In this document: positions 48,954 to 59,042 of the stretch, in pieces | Layout: each line of letters opens with the position of its first letter | How positions within the stretch are numbered: the first letter of the stretch is position 1 | Assembly (NCBI RefSeq): GCF_000296695.1 | Contig: NZ_BAFK01000001.1 | Coordinates: 1 to 64,000, forward strand | Length of the DNA: 64,000 nt | Source of the DNA: Rheinheimera nanhaiensis E407-8 | GTDB lineage: Bacteria > Pseudomonadota > Gammaproteobacteria > Enterobacterales > Alteromonadaceae | Direction: 5' to 3' | The notes under the pieces: model-generated | Database searches by the model: none | What the model was told of the DNA's origin: nothing | What the model saw: only the letters and a program-made list of their open reading frames with translations | Made by a program: the position numbers and the translations under genes

Positions 48954-49041
48954 TTGGCAATATTTTACTTCACACCAGTTTCACAGCCGCTATGGCACCC
49001 TTGGGTTGTACGTTAAATACAATCTAAAACAGGTGCTCACC

Positions 49042-50001
49042 ATGAACAAAACCCGAGTGAACAAAATTGTAGTAAGTAAAGCTACCGTGAAAAAGACGCT
49101 ACTCACTATTGGCGCTGTTATTACGCTAGTAGCCGCCGGCTGGTATGTATTATTTGGCTTAAAACCCTACAGTGTTAGCGCAAGTGAGATAACGCAGCGT
49201 TATGCTTACACCTTGTCGCAACCGGTGGACCTAACATTGCAGCGCGATAACGCCGATGATCAAAGCAATGGCTACCACTTTAACTACACCAGCTTTGACG
49301 GTGCCAAAGTGAATGGCTATCTGCGTTTACCTAAGCGCTCTGAAGACAACACCACAGCGGTACCGGTGCTGATAGGTGCCCATGCTATGGGGCGCTCATA
49401 CCAGCGCTGGTGGCTGCCCAGTTACAAAGCGCGGGATACCCGGGAAAACACCGATCAGATTACTGCCATGGCACTGGCAAAGGGCTATGCTGTGGTCACT
49501 ATTGATGCCCGTAACCACGGTGAACGTAAAAATCCGGATCTGGGGATTGCTGAGCTGCTACATAATCTGCACTGGTGGGGCGAGCGCGAACCCTACGAGG
49601 CCATGCTGATAGACACGGTGCGCGACCATAGAGTGCTGCTGGATTGGCTTACAACACAACCGCAGTTTGATGCGACAAGGATTGATGTCACCGGCTACAG
49701 TATGGGCGCGCATGTCAGTTTATTGCTGGCCGCAGTAGATAACAGAGTAAATCGGGTCGCGGCTATGGTGCCGCCGCATATCAACAATTACACAGCCATA
49801 GTGGCACCACTGAATATGCTCACTGGTTTACACGATAACCCGGTGCTATTGTTTAGCGCGAATGATGATGAATATGCCAGTAAAAAGCAGAATAAAGCCT
49901 TATTTGATGCCTTACCTCATAGCGACAAACAGCACCATGTGTTTGACGGCGGCCATGTGCTGCCAGCAAGCTATGTTCAGCATTTCGAGACCTGGTTGTA
50001 A
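49042..50001 (+). CDS. Membrane-anchored alpha/beta hydrolase
   Basis: 319 residues from MNKTRVNKIVVSKATVKK. An ATG 12 codons earlier is less well placed. A single N-terminal membrane helix (about 19-40) anchors the catalytic domain, probably in the periplasm. The nucleophile elbow is GYSMGAH with Ser220. Acid and base are likely the Asp in FSANDDEYAS and the His of DGGHVLP. An oxyanion region IGAHAMGRSYQRWW precedes. It is dienelactone hydrolase/acetyl-esterase-like and the substrate is unknown. The stop overlaps the start of the response-regulator gene by one base (TAATG), so hydrolase, regulator and kinase form one unit. Confidence 0.83.
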   Translation: MNKTRVNKIVVSKATVKKTLLTIGAVITLVAAGWYVLFGLKPYSVSASEITQRYAYTLSQPVDLTLQRDNADDQSNGYHFNYTSFDGAKVNGYLRLPKRSEDNTTAVPVLIGAHAMGRSYQRWWLPSYKARDTRENTDQITAMALAKGYAVVTIDARNHGERKNPDLGIAELLHNLHWWGEREPYEAMLIDTVRDHRVLLDWLTTQPQFDATRIDVTGYSMGAHVSLLLAAVDNRVNRVAAMVPPHINNYTAIVAPLNMLTGLHDNPVLLFSANDDEYASKKQNKALFDALPHSDKQHHVFDGGHVLPASYVQHFETWL

Positions 50002-50696
50002 TGACAGCGGCAGCTAAACTTACGGTATTAGTAATTGAAGATAATCAGGCGATACAGGCGAATATCGCCGATTATTTTGCCATGCAGGGGGCTGGGGTGG
50101 ATTTTGCCCTTAATGGCCGTCATGGCGCTGAGCTGGCACTGGCACACTATTACGATGTCATCGTACTGGATTTAACGCTGCCACAGTTAGACGGGCTGGA
50201 TGTCTGCAGTTTGCTGCGGCAACAGGCCAACCGGCATATCCCAGTGTTAATGCTTACGGCACGTGACAGCCTGCAGCATAAGCTGGACGGCTTTGCCGCC
50301 GGGGCCGATGACTATTTGGTAAAGCCATTTGATTTAGCCGAATTATGGGCCCGCGTGCAGGTGCTAGCCAAGCGTCACCTGCAACACCATCACACGCTGA
50401 CGCTGGGCAATATCCGGCTAAACCGGCATCTGCATCAGGTGCATTGCGATAGCAAACTGCTGGCGCTAAAGCCAATTGGCTTTAAGCTGCTGAGTATACT
50501 ACTAGAAACCCACCCACGGCCGGTCAGCCGCACTGAGCTGTGCAGCAAGATTTGGGGTGATGAACCTACCGAATCAGACGCGCTGCGATCGCACTTGTAT
50601 CAGTTACGCAAAACCCTGCAACAGCATGGGGCGTCAGTAAGTATTGAAACCCAACTGGGTGTGGGTTTTGCACTTAAAGCCGAGTCTGCCATATGA
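50001..50696 (+). CDS. OmpR-family response regulator
   Basis: 231 residues. The receiver domain covers about 6-120 with phospho-acceptor Asp57 (IVLDLTLPQLDG), acidic pair Glu13/Asp14 (VIEDNQ), switch Thr in LMLTARD and conserved Lys in DDYLVKPF. The C-terminal winged helix (about 130-228) contains LKPIGFKLLSILLETHPRPVSRTEL and SDALRSHLYQLRKTL. It is a DNA-binding transcription regulator partnered with the overlapping kinase gene. Targets are unknown, with autoregulation likely. Confidence 0.93.
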   Translation: MTAAAKLTVLVIEDNQAIQANIADYFAMQGAGVDFALNGRHGAELALAHYYDVIVLDLTLPQLDGLDVCSLLRQQANRHIPVLMLTARDSLQHKLDGFAAGADDYLVKPFDLAELWARVQVLAKRHLQHHHTLTLGNIRLNRHLHQVHCDSKLLALKPIGFKLLSILLETHPRPVSRTELCSKIWGDEPTESDALRSHLYQLRKTLQQHGASVSIETQLGVGFALKAESAI

Positions 50697-51937
50697 CAGT
50701 GCTATCACTGCAGCGGCGTATTTTGCTCACCTTTATCGCTAGCTCGGCGTTGGTAGGGCTACTGTTTGGCGCCAGCGCCATTATTTTTGCTTACCATACT
50801 GAAGATCAGCTGTTTGCTTCGTTACTGCAAGCCGAAGCAGCTTATGCTGAGCAGCAGTTAGCGGCGGGCAGCACTGTACAGCCACGCCTGCCGTTTATCC
50901 GCTATGCCAGTGATATTGCCGCGCTGCCAAAGCCGATCCAAGCCAAGTTACAACAAGCGCCCGAGCGGCGCGAATTTGCGCTTGAGCAGGGCCAGCACTA
51001 CCATCTGATGCCGTTGTCGCGCGGCTTTTTACTGGCCGATGTAACCGATCAGCTGATTGTCAGAGCAATACGGCCACAGCTGGCAGAGTTTTTACTGCTG
51101 CTGCTCGCTGTTGTGCTACTAAGTGCTGCCGGCTTTGCCTATGTGCTGGCCAGGCGGGTACTTAAACCCTTAAACACGCTGACGCAGCAGGTTGACAGCA
51201 CGGCCCTGCAACCCGACAAGGCAGTAAGCGGTTTTGCCGACGATTTTGCCGCTGACGAAATTGGCCGTTTAGCCCAGGCGCTGCAGGCGGCCTGGCAGCG
51301 GGTGGCTGAATTTATCAGCCGCGAGCAGCAATTTACCCAGGACGTATCACACGAGCTGCGTACCCCGCTTACTGTGATGCAAGGCGCCCTGACCTTACTG
51401 CAGCATGGCCCGTTAAGCGCGCAACAACAGCAATATGTGCAGCGCCTGCAACTTGCCCAGCAGCAAATAAACCAGACCATAGACACCCTGGTGTTGTTGG
51501 CACGGGAGCAGTTGCCAGCCGCCGTGCCGGTAAAACTGTTACCTGTGGTAGAACAAAGTGTGTTGCAGCAGCAGGCTAAGTTAGCCGGCAAAGCCATTCG
51601 GTTGGAGCTGGATATTGCGCCCTCGGCACAGCTGATAATGGATCCAATGTCGCTGCTGATGCTACTAAATAACCTGATAGGCAATGCCTTTGACTATACC
51701 GCTGCAGGCGTTATTCGCATTAGCTTTGCCGGGCAGGTGCTGTCAGTACAGGATAGCGGGGCTGGGATAGATGAGCAGCTGCAATCGCAGGTATTTAACA
51801 GCGGTATTAAAGGTGCCAACAGCACCGGCATGGGCATTGGTTTGTCGCTGGTAAAACGTTTGTGTGATAAATGGCAAATTGCTTATCAGCTACAAAGTGA
51901 TAACTCGGGCACCTGTATCCGGTTAACTTTCCCCTAA
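50693..51937 (+). CDS. Sensor histidine kinase
   Basis: 414 residues. Membrane helices lie at about 9-33 and 132-153 and enclose a ~95-residue periplasmic sensor, followed by a HAMP-like segment (about 154-210). The H-box is DVSHELRTPLTVMQG with His220. The N-box is NNLIGNAFDYT, G1 is DSGAGID and G2 is GMGIGLSLVKRL. The start overlaps the regulator stop by four bases (ATGA). The periplasmic domain is not recognised, so the signal is unknown. The neighbouring hydrolase could create or remove it. Confidence 0.93.
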   Translation: MTVLSLQRRILLTFIASSALVGLLFGASAIIFAYHTEDQLFASLLQAEAAYAEQQLAAGSTVQPRLPFIRYASDIAALPKPIQAKLQQAPERREFALEQGQHYHLMPLSRGFLLADVTDQLIVRAIRPQLAEFLLLLLAVVLLSAAGFAYVLARRVLKPLNTLTQQVDSTALQPDKAVSGFADDFAADEIGRLAQALQAAWQRVAEFISREQQFTQDVSHELRTPLTVMQGALTLLQHGPLSAQQQQYVQRLQLAQQQINQTIDTLVLLAREQLPAAVPVKLLPVVEQSVLQQQAKLAGKAIRLELDIAPSAQLIMDPMSLLMLLNNLIGNAFDYTAAGVIRISFAGQVLSVQDSGAGIDEQLQSQVFNSGIKGANSTGMGIGLSLVKRLCDKWQIAYQLQSDNSGTCIRLTFP

Positions 51938-51944
51938 AATATTC

Positions 51945-51955
51945 TGGTCAGACCA
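51945..51955. promoter_or_regulatory. GntR/FadR-type half-matched operator
   Basis: TGGTCAGACCA has the TGGT-N3-ACCA core of PdhR/FadR-family operators with AATT on only one flank. It stands ~220 bases before pdhR, just after the kinase stop. It may be a second, weaker PdhR site. Confidence 0.35.
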
Positions 51956-52089
51956 ATTGATTGGCTGTTTTCCTGTCGTGCACTTTCCAGAGTTATTACT
52001 CTAACTATTTTCCGCTTTTGCCTTTGCATAGATTCTCTGCTTTATTTACTTGTTATGCAGAAACTGCTACCGTATCGCCACTAAAAATA

Positions 52090-52106
52090 AATTGGTAATA
52101 CCAATT
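52090..52106. promoter_or_regulatory. PdhR operator
   Basis: AATTGGTAATACCAATT is a perfect match to the PdhR consensus AATTGGT-N3-ACCAATT. It lies 59 bases before the pdhR start, where it would let PdhR repress pdhR-aceEF-lpd until pyruvate accumulates. Confidence 0.88.
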
Positions 52107-52165
52107 TACACGCGGCCTGTAAAACGAATAAAAACAGCGCGTACCAACAGGAAAAACAATACTGC

Positions 52166-52924
52166 ATGGCAGATTTCACCATTAAACCGGCTAAGCTTTC
52201 AGACCGCATTGTCGAGCAACTGGAAAACATGTTGCTGGAAGGCAGTTTTGCGCCGGGGCAAAAGCTGCCACCCGAGCGGGATTTAGCGCTAATGTTTGCC
52301 GTATCGCGGCCGTCACTGCGCGAGGCTATTCAAAAGCTGGAAGCCAAGGGCCTGGTGAGCCGGCGCCAGGGCGGCGGCACTTACGTTTGCGATAACCTGG
52401 CGGTGGGCTTAACCGATCCGCTGTTTGAGCTGATTGGCCGCCACCCGGAGTCACAGTTTGACTTGCTGGAGTTTCGCCACGCGTTAGAAGGCATTTGCGC
52501 ATACTACGCGGCGCTACGTGGCACCGCAGCCGATTTTGCTCAGATTAAAAAGCATTACGATGCCATTTGCTCGGCGCAGCAACTAAATGATGTAGAGCAG
52601 GAAGCCAAAGCGGTAGGCAGTTTTTACCTGGCAGTGGCGGAGGCGTCACACAATGTGGTGTTGCTGCATTTAGTGCGTGGCTTAACGCCGCTGGTCGAGC
52701 AGAATATCCGGGTAAACCTGGAAACCCTGAAGCAAAAAGACGGCATAGGCGCCAAGTTAAATGCGCACCGGCAAACACTAATGCAGGCAGTGATTAACGG
52801 CAAGCCCGAGCAGGCGCGCCAGGCCAGTAATGATCATTTGGCCTTTATTGAAGAAGCCATGCTGGATGTGGGTAAAGAGCGCTCGCGTATTGAACGCTCG
52901 TTACGTCGCAGCCAGCAGGGTTAA
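52166..52924 (+). CDS. pdhR: Pyruvate-responsive GntR-family repressor PdhR
   Basis: 252 residues. The N-terminal winged helix (about 8-75) contains LSDRIVEQLENMLLEGSFAPGQKLPPERDLALMFAVSRPSLREAIQKLEAKG. The C-terminal FCD ligand domain (about 95-235) binds pyruvate in E. coli. It lies directly upstream of aceE and downstream of a perfect PdhR box, so autoregulation of the whole operon is well supported. Length matches E. coli PdhR (254). Confidence 0.95.
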   Translation: MADFTIKPAKLSDRIVEQLENMLLEGSFAPGQKLPPERDLALMFAVSRPSLREAIQKLEAKGLVSRRQGGGTYVCDNLAVGLTDPLFELIGRHPESQFDLLEFRHALEGICAYYAALRGTAADFAQIKKHYDAICSAQQLNDVEQEAKAVGSFYLAVAEASHNVVLLHLVRGLTPLVEQNIRVNLETLKQKDGIGAKLNAHRQTLMQAVINGKPEQARQASNDHLAFIEEAMLDVGKERSRIERSLRRSQQG

Positions 52925-52987
52925 TTATTTTACTAACGCAGCGGCGCAACCATAGCGCTGGCGTGCACAACCAAAGGAAACTTCGAT

Positions 52988-55654
52988 ATGTCTGAAGTCA
53001 GTAAAGTTGACATCGACGCTCTGGAAACCAAAGAGTGGCTTGAAGCGCTGGAATCGGTAGTTCGCACACAAGGGGTAGAGCGGGCACAGTTCCTGCTGGA
53101 AAAAGTGCTGGAAGAAGCCCGGTTAGAAGGCGTAGACATGCCAACCGGTGTCACCACCAACTACATCAACACCATTCCACCGCAGCAAGAGCCGGCTTAC
53201 CCGGGCGATGTGAACCTGGAGCGACGTATCCGTTCGGTGATCCGCTGGAACGCTATTATGATCGTGCTGCGTGGCTCGAAAAAAGAGCTGGATTTAGGCG
53301 GCCACATGGCGTCGTACCAGTCTTCTGCCGCCTTTTATGAAACCTGCTTTAACCACTTCTTCCGTGCGCCGAATGAAAAAGACGGCGGCGATTTAGTGTA
53401 TTACCAGGGCCATATTTCACCGGGCATTTACGCCCGTGCCTTTGTTGAAGGCCGCTTAACTGCCGAGCAGCTCGACAGCTTCCGCCAGGAAGTCGATGGC
53501 AAGGGCTTATCGAGCTACCCGCACCCGAAATTAATGCCTGAGTTCTGGCAGTTCCCGACCGTATCTATGGGCCTGGGTCCTATCACCGCCATTTATCAGG
53601 CGCGTTTCTTAAAGTACTTAAACGGTCGCGGTTTAAAAGACACCAGCGCACAGCGCGTTTACGCCTTTTTGGGCGATGGCGAGATGGACGAGCCGGAATC
53701 ACGCGGTGCGATAAGCTTTGCCGCGCGCGAGAAGCTGGGCAATCTGTGCTTTTTAATTAACTGTAACCTGCAGCGCCTCGATGGCCCGGTTATGGGTAAC
53801 GGCAAGATCATTCAGGAATTAGAAGGCCTGTTCCGCGGCGCCGGCTGGAACGTGATCAAGGTAGTATGGGGCCGTGGCTGGGATAAGCTGCTGGCCAAAG
53901 ACACTACCGGCAAGCTGCTGCAGCTGATGAACGAAACCGTAGACGGTGATTACCAGACCTACAAAGCCAACGACGGTGCCTATGTGCGTAAGCACTTCTT
54001 TGGCCGTTATCCGGAAACCGCGGCACTGGTTGCCGATATGACTGACGAAGAAATTTTTGCGTTAAAACGCGGTGGCCATGAGCCGTCAAAACTGTTTGCT
54101 GCCTTTAAAGCGGCACAGGCCTGCACCGATAAGCCAACGGTTATCCTGGCGAAAACGGTAAAAGGTTACGGTATGGGTGAAGCGGCGGAAGGTAAGAATA
54201 TCGCGCACCAGGTAAAGAAAATGGACATGACGCATGTGCTGCAACTGCGCAAGCGTTTAGGCCTGGAAGATTATATCAGCGAAGAGCAGGTAAACGAGCT
54301 GCCGTATATCAAGCTGCCGGAAGGCTCGCCCGAGCTGGAATACCTGCATGCCCGGCGTAAAGCGCTGCACGGTTACACACCGGTACGTCTGCCTAACTTT
54401 ACCAAAGCGCTGACCTTACCAGAGCTAAGTGCCTTTGACGGCCTGCTGGAAGAGCAAAAGCGTGAAATCTCCACCACTATGGCCTATGTGCGGGCGCTGA
54501 ATATCCTGCTGAAAGATCAGCATATCGGTAAGCAAATAGTGCCGATTATTGCCGACGAAGCCCGTACCTTTGGTATGGAAGGTTTATTCCGCCAAATCGG
54601 TATTTATAACCCGGGCGGCCAGAACTATACGCCGGAAGACCGTTCAGTCGTCAGTTACTATAAAGAAGACACCGGTGGCCAGGTATTGCAGGAAGGCATT
54701 AACGAGTTAGGTGCGATGTCGTCCTGGGTGGCGGCGGCAACCTCATACAGCACCAACGATTTGCCGATGATCCCGTTTTACATTTACTACTCGATGTTTG
54801 GTTTCCAGCGCGTGGGCGATATGGCCTGGCTGGCCGGCGATCAGCAAGCGCGTGGTTTCTTATTAGGCGCCACCGCAGGCCGCACCACGCTAAACGGCGA
54901 AGGTTTACAGCACGAAGATGGCCACAGCCATATTCTGGCCGGCACGGTGCCGAACTGTATCTCGTACGACCCAACTTATGCCTATGAGCTGGCGGTAATT
55001 CTGCAAGACGGTATCCGCCGCATGTACGGCCCGGAGCAGGAAAACATTTATTACTACATCACGGTAATGAATGAAAACTACCACCACCCGGCGATGCCAA
55101 AAGGCGCCGAAGAAGGTATTCGGAAGGGTATTTATAAGCTGGAGAGCTTAAACGGCGACCGTGGCAAGGTACAGCTGCTGGGTTCAGGCACCATTTTAAA
55201 TGAAGTGCGTAAAGCCGCTGACATTTTAAGCAAAGATTATGGTGTGGCGTCAGATGTGTACTCAGTTACCTCGTTTAACGAGCTGGCGCGTGATGGCCAG
55301 GACGTTGAGCGCTTTAACATGCTTAACCCGGATGCCAAAGCGAAAACGCCATACATCGCCAGCGTAATGGGTACAGCGCCGGCTATTGCCGCCACCGACT
55401 ACATGAAAAACTATGCGGATCAGGTTCGCGCCTTTATTCCTGCGGTGTCGTACAAGGTGCTGGGTACCGACGGTTTTGGCCGCTCGGACAGCCGTGAAAA
55501 CCTGCGCCGTCACTTTGAAGTAAACGCCCACTATATAGTGGTGGCGGCGCTGACTGAGCTGGTGAAGCAAGGCGAGTTGAAAAAATCGGTAGTCAGCGAT
55601 GCGATTAAGAAATTTGGCATCGATACCGGCAAAATCAACCCGCTGTACGCATAA
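52988..55654 (+). CDS. aceE: Pyruvate dehydrogenase E1 component
   Basis: 888-residue homodimeric thiamine-diphosphate enzyme that decarboxylates pyruvate and acetylates the lipoyl groups of E2. Length equals the E. coli enzyme within one residue. Signatures are the ThDP/Mg motif [40 protein letters not shown]-type region at about 229-270, active-site His in [15 protein letters not shown] and the conserved end. AAAGGAAA stands before the ATG. It is followed by aceF after 11 bases. Confidence 0.97.
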   Translation: MSEVSKVDIDALETKEWLEALESVVRTQGVERAQFLLEKVLEEARLEGVDMPTGVTTNYINTIPPQQEPAYPGDVNLERRIRSVIRWNAIMIVLRGSKKELDLGGHMASYQSSAAFYETCFNHFFRAPNEKDGGDLVYYQGHISPGIYARAFVEGRLTAEQLDSFRQEVDGKGLSSYPHPKLMPEFWQFPTVSMGLGPITAIYQARFLKYLNGRGLKDTSAQRVYAFLGDGEMDEPESRGAISFAAREKLGNLCFLINCNLQRLDGPVMGNGKIIQELEGLFRGAGWNVIKVVWGRGWDKLLAKDTTGKLLQLMNETVDGDYQTYKANDGAYVRKHFFGRYPETAALVADMTDEEIFALKRGGHEPSKLFAAFKAAQACTDKPTVILAKTVKGYGMGEAAEGKNIAHQVKKMDMTHVLQLRKRLGLEDYISEEQVNELPYIKLPEGSPELEYLHARRKALHGYTPVRLPNFTKALTLPELSAFDGLLEEQKREISTTMAYVRALNILLKDQHIGKQIVPIIADEARTFGMEGLFRQIGIYNPGGQNYTPEDRSVVSYYKEDTGGQVLQEGINELGAMSSWVAAATSYSTNDLPMIPFYIYYSMFGFQRVGDMAWLAGDQQARGFLLGATAGRTTLNGEGLQHEDGHSHILAGTVPNCISYDPTYAYELAVILQDGIRRMYGPEQENIYYYITVMNENYHHPAMPKGAEEGIRKGIYKLESLNGDRGKVQLLGSGTILNEVRKAADILSKDYGVASDVYSVTSFNELARDGQDVERFNMLNPDAKAKTPYIASVMGTAPAIAATDYMKNYADQVRAFIPAVSYKVLGTDGFGRSDSRENLRRHFEVNAHYIVVAALTELVKQGELKKSVVSDAIKKFGIDTGKINPLYA

Positions 55655-55665
55655 GAGGATTATTC

Positions 55666-57288
55666 ATGACTATTGAAATTCATGTTCCGGATATTGGTGC
55701 AGATGAAGTTGAAGTTACCGAAATTCTGGTAAAGGTGGGCGACAAGGTTGCCGCCGATCAGTCACTGTTAAGTGTTGAAGGCGATAAAGCGTCGATGGAA
55801 GTGCCTGCGGCTGAGGCCGGTGTGGTAAAAAGCATCAACGTTAAAGTAGGCGACAAGGTAAAAACCGGCAGCCTGATCATGACTTTTGCAGGCGAAGGCG
55901 CCGCAGCGGCAAAAGAAGAAGCCAAAGCCGAAGCTAAAGCTGAGCCAAAAGCCGATGCAGCACCGGCGAAAAAAGCCAGCGGTTCTGCAGTGCAGGAGGT
56001 AAAGGTACCGGACATTGGCGGTGATGCGGTAGAAGTAACCGAGATTATGGTTAAAGTTGGCGACACCGTTGCTGCCGACCAGTCACTGCTGAGCGTTGAA
56101 GGTGATAAAGCCAGTATGGAAGTGCCGGCACCTTTTGCCGGTAAGGTAAAAGAAATCAAAATCAGTGTCGGTGACAAGGTCTCTACCGGCAGCCTGATTA
56201 TGCTGTTTGAAACCGAGGGCGGTGATGAGACAGCGCCAGCATCTGAAGCTAAAGCTGAAACAGCAAAAACCGAAGCCAAAGCTGAACCCAAAGCAGAGGC
56301 CGCACCGGCAGCCTCAGCGCCATCTGCCAGCAGCGATGGCTTTGTCGAAAACAGTGCCTATGCGCATGCGTCACCGGTTATCCGTCGTTTGGCGCGCGAA
56401 TTTGGTATTAACCTGGCCAAGGTGAACGGCACAGGCCGTAAAGGCCGGGTGGTGAAAGAAGACGTACAAAACTACGTGAAGCAGCTGGTAAAACAGGTTG
56501 AAAGTGGCGCTGGTGCCGCATCTGGTGCCGGCAATAGCATGGGCTTTGACTTAATCGCCTGGCCAAAAGTCGACTTTGCCAAATTTGGCGAAGTGGAAGC
56601 CAAGCCGCTGTCACGTATTCAGAAGTTGTCCGGCGCTAACCTGCACCGTAACTGGGTGCGCATTCCGCATGTTACCCAGTTCGATGAAGCTGATATCACT
56701 GGCCTGGAAGAGTTCCGCAAAGAGCAAAACGCGCTGGCAGATAAGAAAAAGATGGGTGTTAAGTACACGCCGCTGGTGTTTATCATGAAAGCGGTAGCCA
56801 AGGCGCTGGAAGAATTCCCCACCTTTAATAGCTCACTGTCGGAAGATGGCGCCAGTTTAATTCTGAAGAAATACGTGCATTTAGGCATAGCGGTCGATAC
56901 GCCCAATGGTCTGGTAGTGCCGGTAGTGAAAGACGTGAACAAAAAAGGCATTATCGAGCTGTCGCGCGAGCTGCAGGATATCTCGGCCAAGGCGCGCGAA
57001 GGTAAGCTTACCGCCAGCGATATGCAGGGCGGCTGCTTTACTATTTCCAGCTTAGGTGGCATTGGCGGTACGGCCTTTACGCCTATCGTGAACGCGCCGG
57101 AAGTGGCCATTTTGGGCGTGTCAAAATCGGACATTAAACCCAAATGGAACGGTAAAGAGTTTGAGCCTAAGCTGATGCTGCCACTGAGTGTATCTTACGA
57201 TCACCGCGTGATAGACGGCGCGCTGGCAGCGCGCTTTACTGCCACCCTGGCCAGCTATTTAGCCGATATTCGCCAGATCATTATGTAA
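55666..57288 (+). CDS. aceF: Dihydrolipoyl acetyltransferase (PDH E2) with two lipoyl domains
   Basis: 540 residues. Two lipoyl domains (about 2-76 and 110-185) each carry the lipoylated lysine in [11 protein letters not shown] (Lys41 and Lys148). They are separated by Ala/Glu/Lys/Pro-rich swinging linkers. The peripheral subunit-binding domain is at about 228-268 ([19 protein letters not shown]) and the catalytic core at about 300-540, with active-site [11 protein letters not shown]. coli AceF has three lipoyl domains, so two is a normal variation. The lipoyl repeats are very alike at DNA level, so copy number could change by recombination. A hairpin follows before lpdA. Confidence 0.97.
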   Translation: MTIEIHVPDIGADEVEVTEILVKVGDKVAADQSLLSVEGDKASMEVPAAEAGVVKSINVKVGDKVKTGSLIMTFAGEGAAAAKEEAKAEAKAEPKADAAPAKKASGSAVQEVKVPDIGGDAVEVTEIMVKVGDTVAADQSLLSVEGDKASMEVPAPFAGKVKEIKISVGDKVSTGSLIMLFETEGGDETAPASEAKAETAKTEAKAEPKAEAAPAASAPSASSDGFVENSAYAHASPVIRRLAREFGINLAKVNGTGRKGRVVKEDVQNYVKQLVKQVESGAGAASGAGNSMGFDLIAWPKVDFAKFGEVEAKPLSRIQKLSGANLHRNWVRIPHVTQFDEADITGLEEFRKEQNALADKKKMGVKYTPLVFIMKAVAKALEEFPTFNSSLSEDGASLILKKYVHLGIAVDTPNGLVVPVVKDVNKKGIIELSRELQDISAKAREGKLTASDMQGGCFTISSLGGIGGTAFTPIVNAPEVAILGVSKSDIKPKWNGKEFEPKLMLPLSVSYDHRVIDGALAARFTATLASYLADIRQIIM

Positions 57289-57294
57289 AGTGCA

Positions 57295-57324
57295 GCCTTA
57301 CGGCAGAGAAAACTGCCGTAAGGC
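57295..57324. promoter_or_regulatory. Perfect 12-bp hairpin between aceF and lpdA
   Basis: GCCTTACGGCAG and CTGCCGTAAGGC enclose an AGAAAA loop, 6 bases after the aceF stop. No T-tract follows, so it is more likely a transcript-stabilising or processing stem than a terminator. It may allow separate control of lpdA. Confidence 0.7.
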
Positions 57325-57447
57325 GAAAATCTTAGGTTACACAGCGGCGGCTGTGATGTTAAAATTCCGCCACTTTTTTCGCCTGATAGCCGTACCCTAC
57401 ATACAGTTATCAATGAACCGAACTGACCCGATATAAAAGGTAATACG

Positions 57448-58860
57448 ATGAGCAACGACATTAAAACCCAAGTAGTGGTGCTGGGCGCAGGCCCTGGCGG
57501 TTACTCTGCAGCCTTCCGTGCAGCAGATTTAGGTTTAGAAGTTACCCTGGTTGAAGCCCGCAGCACCTTAGGTGGCGTGTGCTTAAACGTAGGTTGTATT
57601 CCGTCTAAAGCCTTATTACACGTTGCTAAAGTGATTGACGATGCTAAAGAGATGGCATCACACGGTGTGACCTTTGGTGAGCCGAAAATCGATTTAGACA
57701 AAATCCGTAGCTGGAAAGACAAAGTCGTTGGCCAACTGACCAACGGCCTGGCCGGTATGTCTAAAATGCGTAAAGTAAAAGTGGTTACCGGTTACGGTAA
57801 ATTTACCGGCGCCAACACCTTACAGGTTGGCGACACCAAAATTACCTTTGAACACGCTATTATCGCGGCGGGTTCAGAGCCGGTATCACTGCCGTTTATT
57901 CCAAAAGATGACCCACGCGTTATCGACTCGACCGGTGCACTGGAATTAAAAGACATTCCGGGCGAAATGCTGGTATTAGGTGGCGGTATTATCGGCCTGG
58001 AAATGGGTACCGTGTACCGTGCACTGGGTTCTAAAGTGTCAGTCGTTGAATTTGCTGATCAGTTAGTACCAGCAGCCGATGCTGATATCGTTAAAGCCTA
58101 CACCAAGTACAACAAAGACAACTACAACATTATGTTGTCGACCAAAGTGGTTGGCGTAGAAGCGAAAAAAGACGGTTTGTATGTAACCTTCGAAGGCAAA
58201 AACGCACCGGAAAAAGCGGTACGTTATGACAAGATCTTAGTCGCCGTTGGCCGTAAGCCAAACGGCGCGCTGTTAGATGCGGCCAAAGCCGGTGTTAACG
58301 TAGACGAGCGCGGCTTTATCAATGTTGATAAGCAACTGCGCACCAACGTGCCACACATTTATGCCATCGGTGACGTTATCGGCCAGCCAATGTTAGCGCA
58401 CAAAGCGGTACACGAAGGCCACGTAGCGGCCGAGGTGATCTCTGGCCTGAAGCACTTCTTCGACCCGCGTTGCATTCCATCAGTCGCCTATACCGATCCG
58501 GAAATGGCCTGGGTAGGGGTTACCGAGAAAGAAGCCAAAGAGCAGGGCTTAAAAATTGAAACCGCTACCTTCCCATGGGCAGCGTCTGGCCGTGCTATCG
58601 CTTCAGCCCGTACTGAAGGCTTCACCAAGCTGATTTTCGACAAAGAAACGCACCGTATTCTGGGTGGCGCTATTGTCGGTATCAACGCCGGTGAAATGCT
58701 GGGTGAAATCTGCTTAGCAGTAGAGATGGGTGCCGACGCCGAAGATATCGCGTTAACTATCCACGCTCACCCAACGCTGAACGAGTCTATCGGTTTAGCA
58801 GCAGAGATTTACGAAGGTTCAATCACCGACCTGCCAAACCCGAAAGCGAAGAAGAAGTAA
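57448..58860 (+). CDS. lpdA: Dihydrolipoyl dehydrogenase (E3)
   Basis: 470-residue flavoprotein that reoxidises dihydrolipoamide using NAD+ in pyruvate and 2-oxoglutarate dehydrogenases and the glycine cleavage system. FAD motif GAGPGGYSAAFRAADLG is near 12-28. The redox disulfide is GGVCLNVGCIPSKALLH (Cys-x4-Cys). The NAD motif is VLGGGIIGLEMG near 178. The catalytic His-Glu pair is in HAHPTLNES. Codon choice looks strongly biased, fitting high expression. The ~160-base gap after aceF suggests extra, independent transcription. A terminator follows. Confidence 0.97.
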   Translation: MSNDIKTQVVVLGAGPGGYSAAFRAADLGLEVTLVEARSTLGGVCLNVGCIPSKALLHVAKVIDDAKEMASHGVTFGEPKIDLDKIRSWKDKVVGQLTNGLAGMSKMRKVKVVTGYGKFTGANTLQVGDTKITFEHAIIAAGSEPVSLPFIPKDDPRVIDSTGALELKDIPGEMLVLGGGIIGLEMGTVYRALGSKVSVVEFADQLVPAADADIVKAYTKYNKDNYNIMLSTKVVGVEAKKDGLYVTFEGKNAPEKAVRYDKILVAVGRKPNGALLDAAKAGVNVDERGFINVDKQLRTNVPHIYAIGDVIGQPMLAHKAVHEGHVAAEVISGLKHFFDPRCIPSVAYTDPEMAWVGVTEKEAKEQGLKIETATFPWAASGRAIASARTEGFTKLIFDKETHRILGGAIVGINAGEMLGEICLAVEMGADAEDIALTIHAHPTLNESIGLAAEIYEGSITDLPNPKAKKK

Positions 58861-58885
58861 TTTTTCTGAGTTAAGTGTTTAAGTC

Positions 58886-58916
58886 AAAGGCCGCGAATGC
58901 GGCCTTTGTTGTTTTT
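58886..58916 (+). terminator. Rho-independent terminator after lpdA
   Basis: AAAGGCCGC, GAAT loop, GCGGCCTTT, then GTTGTTTTT. It lies 25 bases after the lpdA stop and ends the PDH operon. Confidence 0.9.
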
Positions 58917-58983
58917 GCATAACAGATATTCCAATCCACTTATCAGCACTAAAGATTCTTCTCAGCCAGTCGAAGTTAAAATG

Positions 58984-59011
58984 TTGTTATATGGTTTATA
59001 AAGTGTAAAAT
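58984..59011 (+). promoter_or_regulatory. Possible promoter of the 59-60.5 kb operon
   Basis: TTGTTA at 58984 and TAAAAT at 59006 are spaced by 16 bases in an AT-rich stretch 32 bases before the next gene start. This is a plausible sigma-70 promoter by eye. Confidence 0.4.
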
Positions 59012-59042
59012 AAAACTCTTTTTGCACATTAAGGGATCTAAT

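Noticed and set aside
51139-51684. 181-codon minus-strand frame opposite the histidine kinase
   Set aside because: It is antisense to the conserved H-box region. The Cys/Ser/Arg-rich translation is typical of a shadow.
55758-56291. 177-codon minus-strand frame opposite aceF
   Set aside because: It is antisense to the lipoyl domains. The Ser/Ala/Pro repeats simply mirror the linker codons.
55666-57288. Missing third lipoyl domain of AceF as a deletion
   Set aside because: Two-lipoyl E2 proteins are common in proteobacteria, so this is normal variation rather than damage.
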